A DNA stretch of 5,571 bases from JACDDK01 sp038198445 (GTDB taxonomy: Bacteria > Actinomycetota > Rubrobacteria > Rubrobacterales > Rubrobacteraceae), in assembly GCA_038198445.1 (NCBI GenBank), contig JBBPZZ010000118.1, positions 1 to 5,571 on the forward strand, read 5' to 3'. The position numbers and the translations under genes were made by a program. Below, in pieces: positions 1 through 5,571 of this stretch; positions within the stretch are counted from its first letter, which is position 1, and each line of letters starts with the position of its first letter. The notes beneath the pieces are model-generated. The model did not search any database. It was given only the letters and a program-made list of their open reading frames with translations, and was not told where the DNA came from.

Positions 1-47
1 ATACTAACGTGGATGTCAAGAAACGGGCGAGGGACGACGCGGAAAAG

Positions 48-76
48 TTGACACGGGTTTCGGGAAGCAGCATAGT
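48..76 (+). promoter_or_regulatory. Putative sigma70-type promoter for the methanol dehydrogenase gene
   Basis: A perfect -35 hexamer TTGACA at 48-53 is followed, after a 17-bp spacer, by CATAGT at 71-76, which matches the -10 consensus at four of six positions. Transcription would begin around 82-84, giving a leader of roughly 105 nt before the ATG at 190. The stretch is visibly more AT-rich than the coding DNA. A second -10-like TATATT lies at 149-154 but has no convincing -35 box. No operator or riboswitch was recognised in the leader. Confidence 0.6.
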
Positions 77-172
77 AATGTTTCTCGCATGAGGAGGCGA
101 GCAAGGGGGTGTTGCATAGAAGGTATGTCGATAGCGCGTGAGCGTCTCTATATTTGCGTCGTTCGAGGGGAA

Positions 173-178
173 AGGAGA
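173..178 (+). promoter_or_regulatory. Shine-Dalgarno site that sets the methanol dehydrogenase start at 190
   Basis: AGGAGA, within a longer purine run at 167-180, lies 11 nt upstream of ATG 190. The open frame extends upstream to a TTG at 154, but that start has no comparable ribosome site and would place this purine run inside the coding sequence. The protein from ATG 190 also begins in a way typical of the family (MDLSQVLEF...). Confidence 0.6.
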
Positions 179-189
179 AGTTTCGGGTT

Positions 190-1560
190 ATGGATCTGAG
201 TCAGGTTCTCGAGTTTCCGATCAAGGAGTTCTTCAAGCAGCCGCGAGGGTTGATCGGCCCTGGCGCGTGGGAGGCCGGCGGTCCCGAAGCCGCGGCCATG
301 GGTCTCAAGCACGTCCTGTTCGTGACCTCGGGACTGCGCGGCACCGGCATCGTTGACGAGTGCAAGCGCAACTTCGAGAATGCGGGCGTCTCGGTCACGA
401 TGTACGACAAGGTCGAGTCAAACCCGAAGGACTACAACGTCATGGACTCGTACCAGCTCTACATGGACGAGAAGTGCGACGGGTTCGTCTCCATCGGCGG
501 CGGCAGCTCGCACGACACGGCTAAGGGAGCGCGGGTCGTCGCGGCCCACGACGGGCGCAATATCAACGAGTTCGAGGGTCTTAAGTCCTCCGAGAAGCTC
601 GATACGCCGCCCCAGATCGCTATAAACACCACGGTCGGCACCGGCTCGGAGACGACGCCGGCCTACGTCATAACCGATACGTCCTCGCCCCGCGCGCCCC
701 ACAAGTGGGCGGGCTTCGACGGCTCCTCGACGACGACGCTGGCGATCAACGACCCGGTCCTGATGATGACCCAGCCACCGCAGTACGTCGCGTACACGGG
801 CTTCGACACCCTGGCCCACGCCTCCGAGTGCTTCGTGTGCCGGGTGGACCATCCCGCGGCCACGCCACTGGCGCTGCGCGCGATCACGCTGGTCGTCGAG
901 AACCTTCGTGAGGCATCCTCCAACCCGCGCAACTACAAGGCTATGGAGGCGATGTGCTGGGCGCAGTACACGGCGGCGATGGCGTTCTCCAGCGGTTTCC
1001 TCGGGATCATCCACTCGCTCTCACACGCCCTCTGCGCCTACTACGATATCCACCACGGCCTGAATAACGCCGTCGGCATACCGCGGGTGTGGGAGTACAA
1101 CCAGCCCGCCGCCGTGACCAAGTACGCGGAGATAGCGCGGGCCATGCACGAGGACACCACGGGCCTCTCGAACCCGGCGGCGGCGGATAAGGCCATAGAC
1201 GCGGCAATCCGGCTCGCCGAGGACTGCGGCATCCCGCAGAACTTCTCGTCGGTCGGGGAGTATCCCAAGTCCAGGATCGGGGTCGGCTGGTACGAGGGCC
1301 GCGCGACCAAGATCGAGAGCGACGACGACGAGCTTACGGCGATGGCCGAGCACATGATGGGCGACATCTGCACGCCGGGTAACCCGCGCGACCTGACGGT
1401 CGAGAACGCGAAGGAGATCCTTCGCGCCTGCATCTACGACCCGATGGTCAGGGGCAGCGCCAACGGCGGCTTCCACCGCTTCGGGGATATGAGTCCCGCG
1501 ACCGCCCCGCTCCCGGACCTGCCCGAGGAGCAGTCCGACGAGGTGGCGTCCGGCGGATAA
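190..1560 (+). CDS. mno: NDMA-dependent (nicotinoprotein) methanol dehydrogenase, iron-type alcohol dehydrogenase family
   Basis: This 456-residue cytoplasmic enzyme most resembles the actinobacterial Mno/Mdo methanol dehydrogenases, which oxidise methanol and other primary alcohols. In that family NADP(H) stays bound and electrons pass to an external acceptor, NDMA in vitro. Visible motifs are the nucleotide-binding GGGSSHDTAKG at 103-113, NTTVGTGSETTP at 146-157, and four likely metal ligands, D206, H210, H275 and H289, spaced as in group III alcohol dehydrogenases such as FucO. In FucO the position that reads Asp after 'VT' selects for NAD; here it appears to be S47, which fits NADP(H). 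The protein is somewhat longer than the roughly 420-430 residues I recall for Mno, mainly through an acidic C-terminal tail. It has its own promoter and a hairpin after the stop. Other primary alcohols or formaldehyde dismutation are alternative activities. Family assignment is firm; the exact substrate is inferred. Confidence 0.88.
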   Translation: MDLSQVLEFPIKEFFKQPRGLIGPGAWEAGGPEAAAMGLKHVLFVTSGLRGTGIVDECKRNFENAGVSVTMYDKVESNPKDYNVMDSYQLYMDEKCDGFVSIGGGSSHDTAKGARVVAAHDGRNINEFEGLKSSEKLDTPPQIAINTTVGTGSETTPAYVITDTSSPRAPHKWAGFDGSSTTTLAINDPVLMMTQPPQYVAYTGFDTLAHASECFVCRVDHPAATPLALRAITLVVENLREASSNPRNYKAMEAMCWAQYTAAMAFSSGFLGIIHSLSHALCAYYDIHHGLNNAVGIPRVWEYNQPAAVTKYAEIARAMHEDTTGLSNPAAADKAIDAAIRLAEDCGIPQNFSSVGEYPKSRIGVGWYEGRATKIESDDDELTAMAEHMMGDICTPGNPRDLTVENAKEILRACIYDPMVRGSANGGFHRFGDMSPATAPLPDLPEEQSDEVASGG

Positions 1561-1584
1561 AAGACCCGCCAACCGCGATGGTGC

Positions 1585-1611
1585 GACGAGGGCGCGGCTC
1601 GCGCCCTCGTC
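1585..1611 (+). terminator. Strong GC-rich hairpin after the dehydrogenase gene, probable terminator
   Basis: A perfect 12-bp inverted repeat (GACGAGGGCGCG at 1585-1596, CGCGCCCTCGTC at 1600-1611) encloses the 3-nt loop GCT and starts 24 nt after the dehydrogenase stop codon. The following sequence (TCGTCTACTATT) is pyrimidine-rich but lacks a proper run of T. This matches the U-poor hairpin terminators often seen in high-GC actinobacteria. It could instead be a partial terminator or a 3'-end stabiliser that lets some transcripts continue into the ATPase gene. Confidence 0.7.
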
Positions 1612-1644
1612 TCGTCTACTATTCCGATACACGAAGTAAACGGT

Positions 1645-1650
1645 AAGGAG
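1645..1650 (+). promoter_or_regulatory. Shine-Dalgarno site for the GTG start at 1655
   Basis: AAGGAG (within TAAGGAGAG) ends 4 nt before the GTG at 1655, a short but workable spacing. It supports that start: the resulting protein begins directly with a helix leading to the Walker A strand, as expected for a MoxR ATPase. No convincing promoter is seen in the 43 bases between the hairpin and this start. Confidence 0.6.
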
Positions 1651-1654
1651 AGAC

Positions 1655-2671
1655 GTGTTTTCGAGCATCGACGAGGTGCGTTCCCGTCTGGAGAACCAGA
1701 GCTACGTCTGCGACCAGGGGCTGGCGACGGTCGTATTCCTGGCTACGCGGCTGAACAAGCCCGTACTGGTCGAAGGTCCGGCCGGGGTCGGCAAAACAGA
1801 ACTGGCGAAGGCGCTGGCGGGCTCCCTGGGCAACGAGTTGATCCGTCTTCAGTGCTACGAGGGGCTGGACGAGGCGAAGGCGCTCTACGAGTGGGAGTAC
1901 AGTAAGCAACTCCTCTACACACAGGTGTTACGGGAGAAGATCGGCGAGGTCCTCGGCCCGACGAAGGACCTGCGCGACGCCGCCGAGACGCTACGCGCCC
2001 AGGAGAGCGTCTTCTTCTCCGAGAACTTCCTGGTCGAGCGTCCGATCCTACAGGCCATACAGTCCAAAGAGACAGCGGTGCTGCTGATAGACGAGATCGA
2101 CCGCGCGGACGAGGAGTTCGAGGCGTTCCTGCTGGAGTTCCTCTCCGATTACCAGGTGAGCATCCCGGAGATCGGGACGGTCAAGGCGGAGCATCCGCCG
2201 GTCGTGATCCTTACCTCCAACCGCACCCGCGAGCTCTCCGAAGCCCTGAAACGCCGCTGCCTGCACCTCCAGCTCGACTACCCGAGCAAGGAAGTGGAGC
2301 GGGAGATAGTGCGCCTAAAAGCTCCCGGCATCGCCGACGCCCTGGCAGATGAACTCGTCTCAACCATACAGTCGATCCGCGAGCTGGACCTCCGCAAATC
2401 ACCGAGCATCGGGGAGACACTCGACTGGGCGCAGTCCCTCGTCGTACTCGGAGCGCCGCGTCTCTCTAAAGAGCTGATCGAGCAGACCATCAGCGTGATC
2501 GTGAAGTTCGACCGCGACGCCGAGAAGGTGCTCGCCTACGTGGCCTCGGAAGGCAGCCGACCACCCACCGCCAGCCCGCAGAGCCGCCACGGCCAGGACT
2601 ACGGGGCGCACGACCACGGCCACGGTCACTCGACCGTGTACGACAACCTGCGCGACGCCGGGAAGGGCTAA
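1655..2671 (+). CDS. MoxR-family AAA+ ATPase (CoxD-like) with a histidine-rich C-terminal tail
   Basis: This 338-residue cytoplasmic AAA+ ATPase has Walker A GPAGVGKTE at 41-49, Walker B LLIDEIDRAD at 143-152 with D146/E147, a sensor-1 Asn at N189 in LTSNRTREL, arginine-finger candidates R200/R201, and a sensor-2-like segment near RKSPSIGETLDW (247-258). MoxR ATPases form hexamers that remodel client enzymes, usually with a VWA partner (CoxD/CoxE, NorQ/NorD, CbbQ/CbbO). The gene next door is such a partner, 6 bp downstream and in the same reading frame. After the AAA+ lid the protein ends in a low-complexity tail with five histidines at 312, 319, 321, 323 and 325, which is not part of the core fold and looks metal-binding. 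It starts with GTG. The likely client is the neighbouring dehydrogenase, but that is inferred from position only. Confidence 0.9.
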   Translation: MFSSIDEVRSRLENQSYVCDQGLATVVFLATRLNKPVLVEGPAGVGKTELAKALAGSLGNELIRLQCYEGLDEAKALYEWEYSKQLLYTQVLREKIGEVLGPTKDLRDAAETLRAQESVFFSENFLVERPILQAIQSKETAVLLIDEIDRADEEFEAFLLEFLSDYQVSIPEIGTVKAEHPPVVILTSNRTRELSEALKRRCLHLQLDYPSKEVEREIVRLKAPGIADALADELVSTIQSIRELDLRKSPSIGETLDWAQSLVVLGAPRLSKELIEQTISVIVKFDRDAEKVLAYVASEGSRPPTASPQSRHGQDYGAHDHGHGHSTVYDNLRDAGKG

Positions 2672-2677
2672 GGTCCG

Positions 2678-4207
2678 TTGGAGACCGTCGTCAGCGACTT
2701 CGTGCGGGTGCTGAGGCGTCACAACCTGCGCGTCTCCCCGGCGGAGGGCCTGGATGCGCTGCGCGCTCTGGAGCAGGTCGGTCTCGGAGAGCGTGCGGTG
2801 GTGAAGGATACGCTGCGGGCGACCATGATCAAGGACACCGACGACGTCGAGTCCTTCGACCGGCTCTTCGACCTCTATTTCAGCCTGCAACCGGAGAGAG
2901 AGAAGCCCCAACTCCAGGTGGACATCCACGACCATGACCACGGCAAGACACCCTCCAGGCTGGAGGTGCGGGAGGACATCGAGGGTGAGCCCCAGCCGGA
3001 GGGACACAACCACAGCCACGAGGCGGACGAGTCGACGGACATCCGGCGGTTTCTGGACGAAGACAGGATCGTGCCTTCCCAGGACATCCACGGAGACCCG
3101 GAGAGCATGCGCCTCTCGCTCTTCTCGCAGCAACTCATTTTGAACCGCAAGCAGAACGCGATGCAGCAGATAATGCAGAAGATCACGCACCAGCTCCGCA
3201 TCCAGCGCGCCCGCAACATCTTCAACCCCGGCGAACTGGTAACCAGCACCGGCTCCGGACAGGAGATCCCCCTGAACGTCTCCGCCTCGGAGCTGCAAGG
3301 CCTCGTGGACCACCTGCACGAGATGGAGGTGGACGAGGACCTGATCCGTGAACTTACCGCCCAGTCGGAGAACATCCTGCGCGGACTGCCGGAACTGGTA
3401 GCGGCCATGCTCGAACGCGAGAAGAACCTCAAGAGGGAGGAGAAGGACGATTCAGACTTCCGCCGCCGCTCACTGAGGAAGCTGCTCGACTTCTCGGCCA
3501 CCGAGCAACGCGAGATGGAGGCGGCGATCCGGCGTATAGCCCGACAGATTCACGGTGCCCACACCCGCCGTCTGAAACAAGACCGCATCGGACGCATCAG
3601 CGTTCCCCATACCCTGCGGAACAACATCCGCTACGAGGGCATCCCCTTCCAGCCCGTTCTCCGCCGCCGCCGCGAGGGACGTCCGCGTGTAGCATTGTTA
3701 TGCGACGTTAGTATAAGCACCAGGAACCTGGCGCGGTTCTGGCTGCACCTCATCTACCAGATGCAGAGCCTGTTCTCGAAGGTCAGGACGTTCGTGTTCG
3801 TCGCGGACCTCGCGGAGGTAACGCAAATCTTCGAGGAGCGCACGATGCACGGGGCGGTGGATGAGGTCTTCTCGGGGAATGTACTCGACGCCGACGTGAA
3901 CAGCGACTTCGGCAGGGCGGCCGGGCAGTTCGTGGGCGAGCATCTCTCCTCGGTCAACCACCGAACGACGGTCGTCATACTGGGTGACGGGCGCAACAAC
4001 GGCAAGTCGGCGAACGTGGAGGCGTTGGAGGAGATAGCGCACCACGCGCGGCAGGTCATCTGGATCACACCGGAACCCAAATGGGGCTGGGCGCTCGGCG
4101 GCTGCGACATGCCACTCTACGAGCCGGTCTGCGACCGGGTCGAGGTCGTGCGGGACGTGCAGGGACTGGCGAGCGTCGCCGAAGATCTGGTAAAGATCCG
4201 CGTGTGA
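2678..4207 (+). CDS. CoxE-like VWA-domain protein, partner of the MoxR ATPase
   Basis: This 509-residue protein has no signal peptide or membrane helix, so it is probably cytoplasmic. The N-terminal part (about 1-75, with FVRVLRRHNLRVSPAEGLDAL) resembles the start of CoxE-type VWA proteins. A charged linker follows with two histidine clusters (HDHDH at 84-88 and HNHSH at 110-114), then a long charged, mostly helical middle (about 135-300). The C-terminal VWA domain carries a metal-ion-dependent adhesion site: D343-x-S345-x-S347, S409 in NSDFGRA where many VWA domains have Thr, and D437 in LGDGRNN. It ends with the PKWGWALGGCDMPLYEPVCDRV-like segment expected for this family. VWA partners link MoxR ATPases to their client enzyme. 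The start is TTG 2678: the frame is closed just upstream by the ATPase stop, with only GTGs at 2702 and 2708 as alternatives. A GGAAGGG/AAGG purine stretch (2661-2673) may serve the ribosome. Coupled translation with both neighbours is likely. Confidence 0.85.
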   Translation: METVVSDFVRVLRRHNLRVSPAEGLDALRALEQVGLGERAVVKDTLRATMIKDTDDVESFDRLFDLYFSLQPEREKPQLQVDIHDHDHGKTPSRLEVREDIEGEPQPEGHNHSHEADESTDIRRFLDEDRIVPSQDIHGDPESMRLSLFSQQLILNRKQNAMQQIMQKITHQLRIQRARNIFNPGELVTSTGSGQEIPLNVSASELQGLVDHLHEMEVDEDLIRELTAQSENILRGLPELVAAMLEREKNLKREEKDDSDFRRRSLRKLLDFSATEQREMEAAIRRIARQIHGAHTRRLKQDRIGRISVPHTLRNNIRYEGIPFQPVLRRRREGRPRVALLCDVSISTRNLARFWLHLIYQMQSLFSKVRTFVFVADLAEVTQIFEERTMHGAVDEVFSGNVLDADVNSDFGRAAGQFVGEHLSSVNHRTTVVILGDGRNNGKSANVEALEEIAHHARQVIWITPEPKWGWALGGCDMPLYEPVCDRVEVVRDVQGLASVAEDLVKIRV

Positions 4208-4743
4208 TGGGAAGCTCGGAGAACATACCTTTCTCTTCCACCGAACCCTTCCGCTTCTGCCCGGCGGATGGAGCGAAACTCGGCGAGGCGCGCGCAAGCG
4301 GTGGGACGACGTGTCCCGAGTGCGGCCGGTCATGGTACCGCAACTCCGCGCCCACGGTCGGGGCGGCAATCGTGCGGGACGGCAAGGCGCTGGTTACGGT
4401 GCGGGGCATCGAGCCGGAGGAGGGCAAGGTGGACGTGCCGGGCGGTTTCCTGGAGGTCGGGGAGCATCCGGTGGAGGGGCTCAAGCGGGAGGCGCGGGAG
4501 GAGCTTGGGGTCGAGATCGAGGTGGTGGGGGAGCCCGTATCGTTGGCGATCCACACCTACGGGGAGGATGGGATCTACGTGCTCGCCATCGGATACCGGG
4601 CGCGTATCGTCAACGGAGAGCCGGAGCCGGCGGACGACGTGGCGGAGTTGCGTTGGATCCCGGCGGACGAGGTGGACAGTCTGGACTTCGCCTGGAAGCA
4701 CGACCGGGAGTTCGTGCGGGCGGCGCTGGCCGATGGGGAGTAA
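4207..4743 (+). CDS. Nudix hydrolase with N-terminal zinc ribbon
   Basis: This 178-residue protein hydrolyses, by family, nucleoside diphosphates linked to another moiety (such as ADP-ribose or NAD(P)H). The Nudix box is complete: G80-x5-E86-x7-R94-E95-A-R-E98-E99-L-G-V, with the catalytic metal-binding glutamates E95, E98 and E99. Before it lies a zinc-ribbon-like segment with C18, C36 and C39; the second Cys of the first pair is Asp (C18-P-A-D21). The layout, ribbon followed by W-Y-R-N-S-A-P and the Nudix fold, resembles NudC-type enzymes, but the NADH-pyrophosphatase signature SQPWPFPxS after the box is absent, so an ADP-ribose or unknown substrate is as likely. ATG 4207 overlaps the TGA of the VWA gene by one base (TGATG), implying translational coupling. 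An in-frame extension upstream would run inside the VWA gene and was not used. A possible role acting on the dehydrogenase's bound cofactor is discussed in the findings. Confidence 0.88.
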   Translation: MGSSENIPFSSTEPFRFCPADGAKLGEARASGGTTCPECGRSWYRNSAPTVGAAIVRDGKALVTVRGIEPEEGKVDVPGGFLEVGEHPVEGLKREAREELGVEIEVVGEPVSLAIHTYGEDGIYVLAIGYRARIVNGEPEPADDVAELRWIPADEVDSLDFAWKHDREFVRAALADGE

Positions 4744-4794
4744 GATGATCGTCCCGGCGAGGGTTGTCTGGGAGGCCGTGCAAGGTCCAGAGGC

Positions 4795-4800
4795 AGGAGG
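4795..4800 (+). promoter_or_regulatory. Shine-Dalgarno site for the transporter gene
   Basis: A full AGGAGG lies 3 nt before ATG 4804. The spacing is tight, but no other start with a better site exists nearby; the next Met (codon 12, at 4837) has none. The 60 bases from the Nudix stop to this start show no terminator or recognisable promoter, so co-transcription with the upstream genes is likely. Confidence 0.55.
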
Positions 4801-4803
4801 CGT

Positions 4804-5562
4804 ATGTCCGCGATAGACGGTTGGTTGGAGAGACTCATGCACGGTCAGGCGAGCCTGGCGGTCATACTGGTGATCAGCCTGCTGCTCGGCCTGCGGCACG
4901 CGAGCGACCCGGACCATCTGGCGGCCGTGACGACGCTCATCGCCTCGGAAGAGAGCCGGGATCAGATAAAAAAGGCCGGGCTGATGGGCTTCCTATGGGG
5001 TCTGGGTCACGGCACGACGCTCGTGCTCGTGGGACTGCCGCTGGTGCTTCTGGGACGCTACCTGCCCGAGGTCGTGGGCGAGATAGCCGAGGTAGCCATC
5101 GGTTGCATCATCGTGCTGCTCGCCGTCCGGCTGCTCCTGCGCTGGCGTCGCGGCCTGTATCATGTCCACGTCCACGCCCACGGCGGCGGAGATGCTCACC
5201 GGCACGTCCACTCGCACGCCCGCGAGCCCACTCACGAGCACGCCCATGCGGTGCCGGTACGCACCCCCCTCTCGTCCTACGGCGTCGGGCTCGTACACGG
5301 CATCGGCGGCTCGGGAGGGCTGACGCTGCTGTTGCTCTCGACAATCTCCGACAAGACCGAGGCGGCGGTGGCGTTGTTCATCTTCGCGGCGGGGACGGCG
5401 GTTTCGATGGCGCTGCTCTCGACCGTCTTCGGGCTCGCTATTGCGGGAGGTTCGCTAGGCCGGAACTTCGCGCGGGTCGCGCCGGTGTTGGGCGTCCTGA
5501 GCATGGCGTTCGGAGTTTGGTATGCGCTCGGGGCCGTGGGAGTAGTCGCTTATCCGTTCTAG
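4804..5562 (+). CDS. NicO/UreH-type nickel/cobalt transporter with histidine-rich loop
   Basis: This 252-residue inner-membrane protein has about six hydrophobic helices (roughly 16-33, 59-84, 94-112, 159-182, 187-216, 225-249). In the first helix it carries H32-A-S-D-P-D37-H38, the H-x4-D-H signature of nickel/cobalt permeases, followed by GLGHGTT at 66-72 and GLVHGIGGSGG at 162-172. Between helices 3 and 4 a hydrophilic loop (120-148) contains 11 histidines, mostly alternating with other residues, as in RcnA- and UreH/NicO-type proteins; it probably gathers or senses divalent metal. Direction (uptake or efflux) and metal cannot be told from sequence. It is the last gene of the packed group, 60 bp after the Nudix gene, and ends 9 bp before the window edge, so downstream partners are unseen. 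A more general divalent-metal role, including zinc, is possible. Confidence 0.8.
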   Translation: MSAIDGWLERLMHGQASLAVILVISLLLGLRHASDPDHLAAVTTLIASEESRDQIKKAGLMGFLWGLGHGTTLVLVGLPLVLLGRYLPEVVGEIAEVAIGCIIVLLAVRLLLRWRRGLYHVHVHAHGGGDAHRHVHSHAREPTHEHAHAVPVRTPLSSYGVGLVHGIGGSGGLTLLLLSTISDKTEAAVALFIFAAGTAVSMALLSTVFGLAIAGGSLGRNFARVAPVLGVLSMAFGVWYALGAVGVVAYPF

Positions 5563-5571
5563 TAAGAGTTG

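Noticed and set aside
84..101. Small inverted repeat CTCGC/GCGAG in the leader
   Set aside because: Only five base pairs with an eight-base loop; expected by chance in GC-rich DNA.
149..154. Second -10-like element TATATT
   Set aside because: No -35 match at a suitable distance; the promoter at 48-76 is much better.
154..189. Extension of the dehydrogenase to a TTG start at 154
   Set aside because: No ribosome site precedes it, the added residues look unlike the family, and ATG 190 has a good AGGAGA upstream.
89..199. A short upstream frame in the leader (36 codons, ATG 89, stop overlapping the dehydrogenase start)
   Set aside because: Neither ATG 89 nor the internal ATG 125 has a properly spaced ribosome site, and the peptide is rich in Arg without a recognisable pattern. 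It could be a leader peptide, but nothing supports this beyond the open frame.
1021..1668. Reverse-strand open frame over the end of the dehydrogenase and the hairpin
   Set aside because: Arg/Val/Leu-rich shadow translation with no family features; it overlaps a firm gene and the terminator.
2399..3319. Long reverse-strand open frame (306 codons) across the ATPase/VWA junction
   Set aside because: It is the mirror of codon bias in GC-rich coding DNA, has no recognisable domain, and overlaps two well-supported genes.
4745..4816. Mini-frame of 23 codons between the Nudix and transporter genes
   Set aside because: Too short, no ribosome site, and not recognisable; the overlap with the transporter start is probably chance.
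5161..5247. Repeated CAC/CAT pattern that looks like a short tandem repeat
   Set aside because: It is in-frame histidine-rich coding sequence of the transporter loop, irregular at the DNA level, and not a CRISPR or satellite repeat.

Overview
The window is GC-rich with strong G/C third-position bias, uses GTG and TTG starts, and uses ATA for isoleucine fairly freely. Together with the gene content (an NDMA-dependent, actinobacterial-type methanol dehydrogenase) this suggests a high-GC actinobacterium, perhaps a Rubrobacter-like lineage. The phylum is a reasonable inference; the genus is a guess from protein style only.

All five genes are on the + strand and fill almost the whole window. Positions 1-189 are a leader with a good sigma70-type promoter (TTGACA, 17-bp spacer, CATAGT) and a Shine-Dalgarno site. 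Positions 190-1560 encode a group III iron-type alcohol dehydrogenase of the nicotinoprotein (NDMA-dependent) methanol dehydrogenase type. A perfect 12-bp GC-rich hairpin at 1585-1611 follows. Then come a MoxR-type AAA+ ATPase (1655-2671), a CoxE-like von Willebrand factor A (VWA) protein (2678-4207), a zinc-ribbon Nudix hydrolase (4207-4743) and a six-helix NicO/UreH-type nickel/cobalt transporter with a histidine-rich loop (4804-5562). The last four are tightly packed: 6 bp, a 1-bp overlap and 60 bp between them.

The most interesting reading is that these genes form one functional module around the dehydrogenase. MoxR AAA+/VWA pairs are known maturation or activation machines for metalloenzymes (PQQ methanol dehydrogenase, CO dehydrogenase, NO reductase, Rubisco). 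A Nudix hydrolase (Act) is the known activator of the related NAD-containing methanol dehydrogenase of Bacillus methanolicus. Here both kinds of helper lie next to a methanol dehydrogenase of the same fold whose relatives carry a tightly bound cofactor and metal. Histidine-rich segments recur in the ATPase tail, the VWA protein and the transporter, hinting at metal handling. The proteins are recognisable from sequence; the joint function is inference and no part of it can be proved from this window alone.
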